Assembly: GCA_023229485.1 (NCBI GenBank)
Contig: JALNZJ010000031.1
Location: 1 to 8,005, forward strand
Direction: 5' to 3'
Origin: a bacterium
GTDB lineage: Bacteria > Patescibacteriota > Minisyncoccia > Minisyncoccales > Minisyncoccaceae
Length of the DNA stretch: 8,005 bases
Shown: positions 4,431 to 8,005 of the stretch, piece after piece
How positions within the stretch are numbered: position 1 is the first letter of the stretch
Layout: the number at the start of each line of letters is the position of its first letter
Program-made: the position numbers and the translations under genes
The notes under the pieces: generated by a model
Told to the model about the DNA's origin: nothing
Database searches by the model: none
What the model saw: the letters and a program-made list of their open reading frames with translations, nothing else

Positions 4431-7423
4431 TATTGAATTTGAAAATATTTACTTCTTTCAACTGCTAACTTTTCTGTTTCTTTTTCTTTATCCTGTTTAT
4501 TCTTTTTTAATAAAATAAATATCAGATAAAATAAGGTGATTAATAGAAGCAAGATGAATAATCCAAATCCAATTAACAATAATATTAACCAGCCTCCGTT
4601 AAAGAAGTCTAAGCTAGCCATACTAATTGATCCTGCGATTTTTGGATTAGTAACATTAATAGTTAGACTATCTTTTATCGTATCAATATTCCTTCCATTT
4701 AATTCCACGCTGTCAGTTAAGGATGTTTCTCTCTCGGTAAATTCTTTTTCGCCAGCAATTTTTATTCTAAAAGATAAAACCTTAACTTCCCGAGCCTTAA
4801 AATCTCCTAAAATAACTCCATTAGTCATATCTGCTCCAAATGGCTGTCCTGTAACTGAAACATTTGAAACTTCGGCTATCTTTATTGGAAGAGCATTAGT
4901 CAAAATTATATTATTAAGATCTTCATCAAGCTGTGAAGTTACATTTACTTGAATGTCGATTTCATCTCCTGGATTTGCAGTTACGTTTCTTGACCATTCC
5001 TTTTTTTGAGTAACGTTTTTGCCTGTTATTTCTAAGGACAAAGCACTGTTTTGAATAATCTCACAAACTGGTTCTTCAATAACTTTAACTGGTTGTTTTA
5101 CAACAACTGTCTTCACTGTTGTTACGGGTTTTACTATTACTGGAGCTACGCATGAAGAAACACTGACATAATCTCTTGCATAAGAACTATCTGACCAAGA
5201 ATATAGTCCACCGTCATAACCAACAGACCAAGCACGATAGTAATATGTACCGCCAGAAACCGAATTTGTGTAACTGGTTCCAGTACCATAATAAACTATT
5301 GTTCCGTCGGTAACTGATGATGGGTATCCACCAGCTTTCCTGATAACTGTTGTATAGGCAGCACCTTCTCCTTTAGTCCATGTTAAGCTTACTTTCCCAC
5401 AGCTTGATGCTGTTGCGTTAAAATATGTAGGAGGTTCTGGTTGAGTGATAAATCTTAAAGTACTTCCATAGATATTTCCTGAAGCCTCTGCTCTAAATTG
5501 GTATGCCTTTCCTTTTGATAATCCACTAAGATCTTCAGAAAAATAATCTCCCGGATTTTTTGATCTATTGTTTGTGGTATTATTGAAACCAGAATTTACT
5601 CTTCCCCAAGAAAATTTTACATTTGCGTTATTACCACTAACAAGATAACCATTAAGCCTAGCTGTTGTTGTCTTAACGTTTGTTGCAGGATTTGTCGTAA
5701 CTGAGGCATTGGTCGTGACTGTGTTTAAATCTCTAACGAGAATACTAACGTTAGCAGTTGAATACCCTCCTCGATTGTTTGTTACGTTTATAGTACAGTA
5801 GTAACTCGTATCATTATTTACCATTGGTGCGTAATAAGTTGGATTTATCGTATTGTAGTTTGATAATGTACCACCAGTACATGTCCAATTATACGTTAAT
5901 GAATATCCGTTTGGGTCATAGGCGGTAATATTTACTACTATTGAAGCACCTTCATTTACTTCTCTATTTCCACCAGAACTTATAATTGGATTACCAATTA
6001 CTTGCTGATATGCGTAAGCACTACAACTTGAGTTTGATCCTGAATTTATTCCATAACATGTCCAGTACCAAGGACCTGATCCAGAAACTGAACTAGCAGT
6101 TCCAGAATTACATAATCCATAATATGGCATTGAAGAGAGTGTCTGTCCATTTGAGGAACCGCAAGCTCCAGTATTTGATCCAGTGTAAATATAAACCGTG
6201 TCGCTAGCAGATCCACTTTTATTATCGTTTACAGTAAGAGTACAGGTATAATTAGTATTATTAGAATTGTAGGTATAGTTACTGGCTGTAAAAGTTGGAC
6301 TTAGCGTTGTTGAACTAGATAATGTTCCTCCGTTACATGTCCATCTGTAGGTCAAAGGATCTCCATCTGGATCTGACACTGTTGGAGTGAGCTTTACTGA
6401 CCCTCCTGGTTGAATATTTTTATCAGAACCTGCATCAACTTCTGGATTACTATTTTGCGACGATGAACCAATTGTTATTGATACGTAATCACTCGCATAT
6501 CCACCGCGTCCATCGCTAACACTAAGAGTACAAGTAGCTACTGTTCCATTTGAACCAGAAGCATAAAAATTTGGACTCATAGTAGTCGAGCTTGAAACAC
6601 TTCCGCCCGAGCAAGACCAACTATAAGTTAAAGGATCTCCATCTGGGTCTGATACTGTTGGCATCAGTTTTATTGTTGCCCCTGAAGCAACTGTCTTGTC
6701 CGATCCAGCATCAACTTCTGGATTATTATTAGTCTGAGTAGACTCTGAGACTGTTATGTAAACTGAATCATTTCCTGAAGCATTTTCATCATCGGTAGCA
6801 GTAAGAGTACAAGAAACAGTTGTGGTGCTATTAACAATAGGAGCAGTAAAAGTTGGATTAAGAATAGTGTTACTAGATAGTGATCCTGAGTCACAAGTCC
6901 AACTATATGTCATTGGATCTCCATCAGCATCGGTAGCGTCTCCAAGTAATGAAACTGTTTTTCCTGAAAGTGCTGCCTTGTTTTGACCAGCATCAACAAC
7001 TGGAGCATGATTTGTAGTAGGATTGACACCTCCAACGATTGTTATCTCTGTCGAATCACTTGCTGAACTAGAGCCATTATCAACAACAAGCGTACAAGAA
7101 ATAATTGTACCCGAACTAACAGTAGGAAGAGTTAGTGTTGGAGATAGGGCTGTTGTACTTGAAAGGCTGCCGCCAGTACAAGTCCATCTATATGTTAATG
7201 GATCTCCTTCTGAGTCTGCAACTGTTGGAGTTAAAAGAATCGAAGTTCCTGCCGTGCCATTTCTATTTGCTCCAGCATCCACAGAAATCGTACCTGCAAA
7301 CAAAAGACTCATCCCAACAACTAAGGAAAGAATAAGTATTCCCTGAAACAAAATCGAAAAAGATAACCATTGACTTTGAGGTTTTTTAATAAAATTTAAT
7401 ATATTTTTAAATGCTTTATTCAT
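4430..7423 (-). CDS. Large membrane-anchored surface protein with five paired-cysteine PKD-like repeats and FN3-like and DUF11-like domains
   Basis: 997 residues, probably extracellular. A Lys-rich N-terminus (1-15) precedes a hydrophobic segment (about 19-43) that is a signal peptide or anchor. Five Ig-like PKD/cadherin-type repeats follow at about 47-130, 139-226, 235-318, 327-413 and 478-564, with the pattern VDAG...D.DGDPLTY.W.C.GG.LS....PTF...C.L.V.D..G. Each repeat has exactly two cysteines (82/110, 177/205, 271/298, 363/394, 515/543), presumably a disulfide. A Trp/Cys-rich module (419-470) with a GPWYWTC core sits between repeats 4 and 5. Two FN3-like domains (about 568-660 and 663-757), a Val/Thr/Lys/Pro linker (758-786) and a DUF11/CARDB-like domain (about 790-927) follow. 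A C-terminal transmembrane helix (945-972) and charged tail complete it. Adhesion or cell-contact function is inference. It has its own promoter, and a related gene lies upstream. Confidence 0.9.
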   Translation of the reverse strand: MNKAFKNILNFIKKPQSQWLSFSILFQGILILSLVVGMSLLFAGTISVDAGANRNGTAGTSILLTPTVADSEGDPLTYRWTCTGGSLSSTTALSPTLTLPTVSSGTIISCTLVVDNGSSSASDSTEITIVGGVNPTTNHAPVVDAGQNKAALSGKTVSLLGDATDADGDPMTYSWTCDSGSLSSNTILNPTFTAPIVNSTTTVSCTLTATDDENASGNDSVYITVSESTQTNNNPEVDAGSDKTVASGATIKLMPTVSDPDGDPLTYSWSCSGGSVSSSTTMSPNFYASGSNGTVATCTLSVSDGRGGYASDYVSITIGSSSQNSNPEVDAGSDKNIQPGGSVKLTPTVSDPDGDPLTYRWTCNGGTLSSSTTLSPTFTASNYTYNSNNTNYTCTLTVNDNKSGSASDTVYIYTGSNTGACGSSNGQTLSSMPYYGLCNSGTASSVSGSGPWYWTCYGINSGSNSSCSAYAYQQVIGNPIISSGGNREVNEGASIVVNITAYDPNGYSLTYNWTCTGGTLSNYNTINPTYYAPMVNNDTSYYCTINVTNNRGGYSTANVSILVRDLNTVTTNASVTTNPATNVKTTTARLNGYLVSGNNANVKFSWGRVNSGFNNTTNNRSKNPGDYFSEDLSGLSKGKAYQFRAEASGNIYGSTLRFITQPEPPTYFNATASSCGKVSLTWTKGEGAAYTTVIRKAGGYPSSVTDGTIVYYGTGTSYTNSVSGGTYYYRAWSVGYDGGLYSWSDSSYARDYVSVSSCVAPVIVKPVTTVKTVVVKQPVKVIEEPVCEIIQNSALSLEITGKNVTQKKEWSRNVTANPGDEIDIQVNVTSQLDEDLNNIILTNALPIKIAEVSNVSVTGQPFGADMTNGVILGDFKAREVKVLSFRIKIAGEKEFTERETSLTDSVELNGRNIDTIKDSLTINVTNPKIAGSISMASLDFFNGGWLILLLIGFGLFILLLLITLFYLIFILLKKNKQDKEKETEKLAVERSKYFQIQ
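5732..7285 (-). repeat. PKD-like repeat array within the surface-protein gene
   Basis: DNA encoding the five repeats: about 7034-7285, 6746-7009, 6470-6721, 6185-6445 and 5732-5992, with the Trp/Cys-rich module at 6014-6169. Repeats 3 and 4 are the closest pair and share identical DNA words at a constant 276-base (92-codon) offset: a 17-base word at 6354-6370 and 6630-6646, and an 18-base word at 6432-6449 and 6708-6725. The phased identity points to expansion by duplication rather than convergence. Confidence 0.8.
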
Positions 7424-7481
7424 AGATTTTATAAAAAATACTGTTTATTTTTTCTATCTTATATATTTATCATTTGCTAAT

Positions 7482-7510
7482 AATATATAACAAAAATGAT
7501 AATATGTCAA
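7482..7510 (-). promoter_or_regulatory. Sigma70-type promoter of the 997-residue surface-protein gene
   Basis: On the minus strand a perfect TTGACA (7505-7510) is followed after 17 bases by TATATT (7482-7487, five of six positions). It lies between the upstream gene's terminator and this gene's ATG, predicting a leader of about 50 AT-rich bases. No Shine-Dalgarno sequence precedes the ATG. This is the best promoter match in the window. Confidence 0.72.
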
Positions 7511-7518
7511 TAGCAAAC

Positions 7519-7546
7519 AAAAGACACCCACAGTAGGGTGTCTTTT
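7519..7546 (-). terminator. Intrinsic terminator of the upstream PKD-repeat gene
   Basis: AAAAGACACCC (7519-7529) and GGGTGTCTTTT (7536-7546) pair perfectly around a six-base loop. On the minus strand the stem ends in TTTT followed by GTTTG, eleven bases after the TAA of the gene at 7558. The plus-strand T-run (six Ts) is better, so the hairpin may work both ways. It separates the two PKD genes into independent transcripts. Confidence 0.85.
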
Positions 7547-7557
7547 TTGAATATATC

Positions 7558-8005
7558 TTAATAAACAATATCTTGTCTTACTGTTACGATTAATGAGTCG
7601 CTAGCTGCTACACCCTTACTGTTTCTTGCGGTAAGAGTACAAGTCGAAGATCCGGATGAATATGCTGCCGTATAAGTTGGGTTTAGGATGCTTGAATTAG
7701 ATAAGGTTCCATTATTACAAGTCCAGTTATATGATAATTCGTCGCCAGCGGAATCGCTTGCAGTTGCATTAAACACTATAGACTGACCTTGATTCAATTC
7801 TTTATTTGTTCCAGCATCAACCGTCGGCTTAGAAGTTGGAACAACTCCAGTCCCTCTAACGGTAATCCTAACGTTCTTAGTAGATGAACCTCCTCTTCCG
7901 TCACTAACACTAATACTACAATTATATGTAGAATTGCTAGTATTGTAGGCATATGAAGTATATATCGGCATAAGCGATGTGTTGTCTGAAAGACTACCAC
8001 CACTA
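7558..8005 (-). CDS. PKD-repeat surface/secreted protein, C-terminal part (runs in from the right edge)
   Basis: The minus-strand frame is open to the window edge, so the internal methionine (codon 7969-7971) is not the start: the codons before it read SGGSLSDNTSL, the middle of a PKD-like repeat. The visible part has the end of one repeat (SGGSLSDN... to NVRITVRG, with one visible Cys, in YNCSISV), a short linker and one complete repeat. The latter begins KPTVDAGTNKELNQGQ, contains DELSYNWTC and CTLTARNSKG, and ends TVRQDIVY. It is clearly a paralog of the 997-residue neighbour. Unlike that protein it stops right after a repeat, with no FN3-like domain, DUF11-like domain or membrane helix. 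A terminator follows at once, so the end is genuine. It may be a secreted protein, be anchored only N-terminally, or be a shortened copy. Confidence 0.88.
   Translation of the reverse strand, partial: SGGSLSDNTSLMPIYTSYAYNTSNSTYNCSISVSDGRGGSSTKNVRITVRGTGVVPTSKPTVDAGTNKELNQGQSIVFNATASDSAGDELSYNWTCNNGTLSNSSILNPTYTAAYSSGSSTCTLTARNSKGVAASDSLIVTVRQDIVY

Noticed and set aside
4536..4952. Plus-strand 138-residue reading frame opposite the surface-protein gene
   Set aside because: It is antisense to the DUF11-like domain and membrane helix and shows no domain of its own; the other plus-strand frames at 7023-7346 and 7135-7335 are likewise antisense to PKD repeats.
7424..7557. Gap between the two PKD genes as a frameshifted or stop-interrupted single gene
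   Set aside because: The gap holds a perfect terminator, a good promoter and then a new Lys-rich signal/anchor segment, so these are two real genes.

Overview
The window looks like chromosomal DNA of an AT-rich, small-genome bacterium, most probably a member of the Candidate Phyla Radiation (Patescibacteria, Parcubacteria-like). This is inferred from four things: the form of the Obg N-terminus, a compact valyl-tRNA synthetase of the archaeal/rickettsial type, very large Ser/Thr/Asn-rich PKD-type surface proteins with paired cysteines, and palindromic GC-rich repeats in the spacers. The standard genetic code reads through every gene, and all four visible stop codons are TAA. No tRNA, rRNA, CRISPR array, transposase or phage gene was seen.

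Layout. Bases 1-261 (minus) hold the N-terminus of an Obg GTPase that runs off the left edge. An 81-base spacer separates it from a complete rarA gene at 343-1602 (minus), so the order of transcription is rarA then obg. A 265-base divergent spacer (1603-1867) carries candidate promoters and a palindromic repeat. valS follows at 1868-4234 (plus) and ends in a strong intrinsic terminator. The convergent spacer 4235-4429 contains that terminator, a 56% GC block with three tandem 12-base palindromic units, and a second terminator for the opposing gene. That gene, 4430-7423 (minus), encodes a 997-residue two-ended membrane-anchored surface protein. It has its own good sigma70-type promoter, placed directly behind the terminator of another PKD-repeat gene that enters from the right edge (7558-8005, minus, C-terminal part only).

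How the genes fit together. The left half is housekeeping: ribosome-associated GTPase, replication-fork maintenance ATPase and aminoacyl-tRNA synthetase. The right half is a tandem pair of related extracellular repeat proteins: the downstream one is complete and anchored, the upstream one ends without an anchor. I see no defence, metabolic or mobile system. The points most worth following up are the paired-cysteine PKD architecture and its tandem paralog, the internal repeat duplication, and the palindromic intergenic elements.
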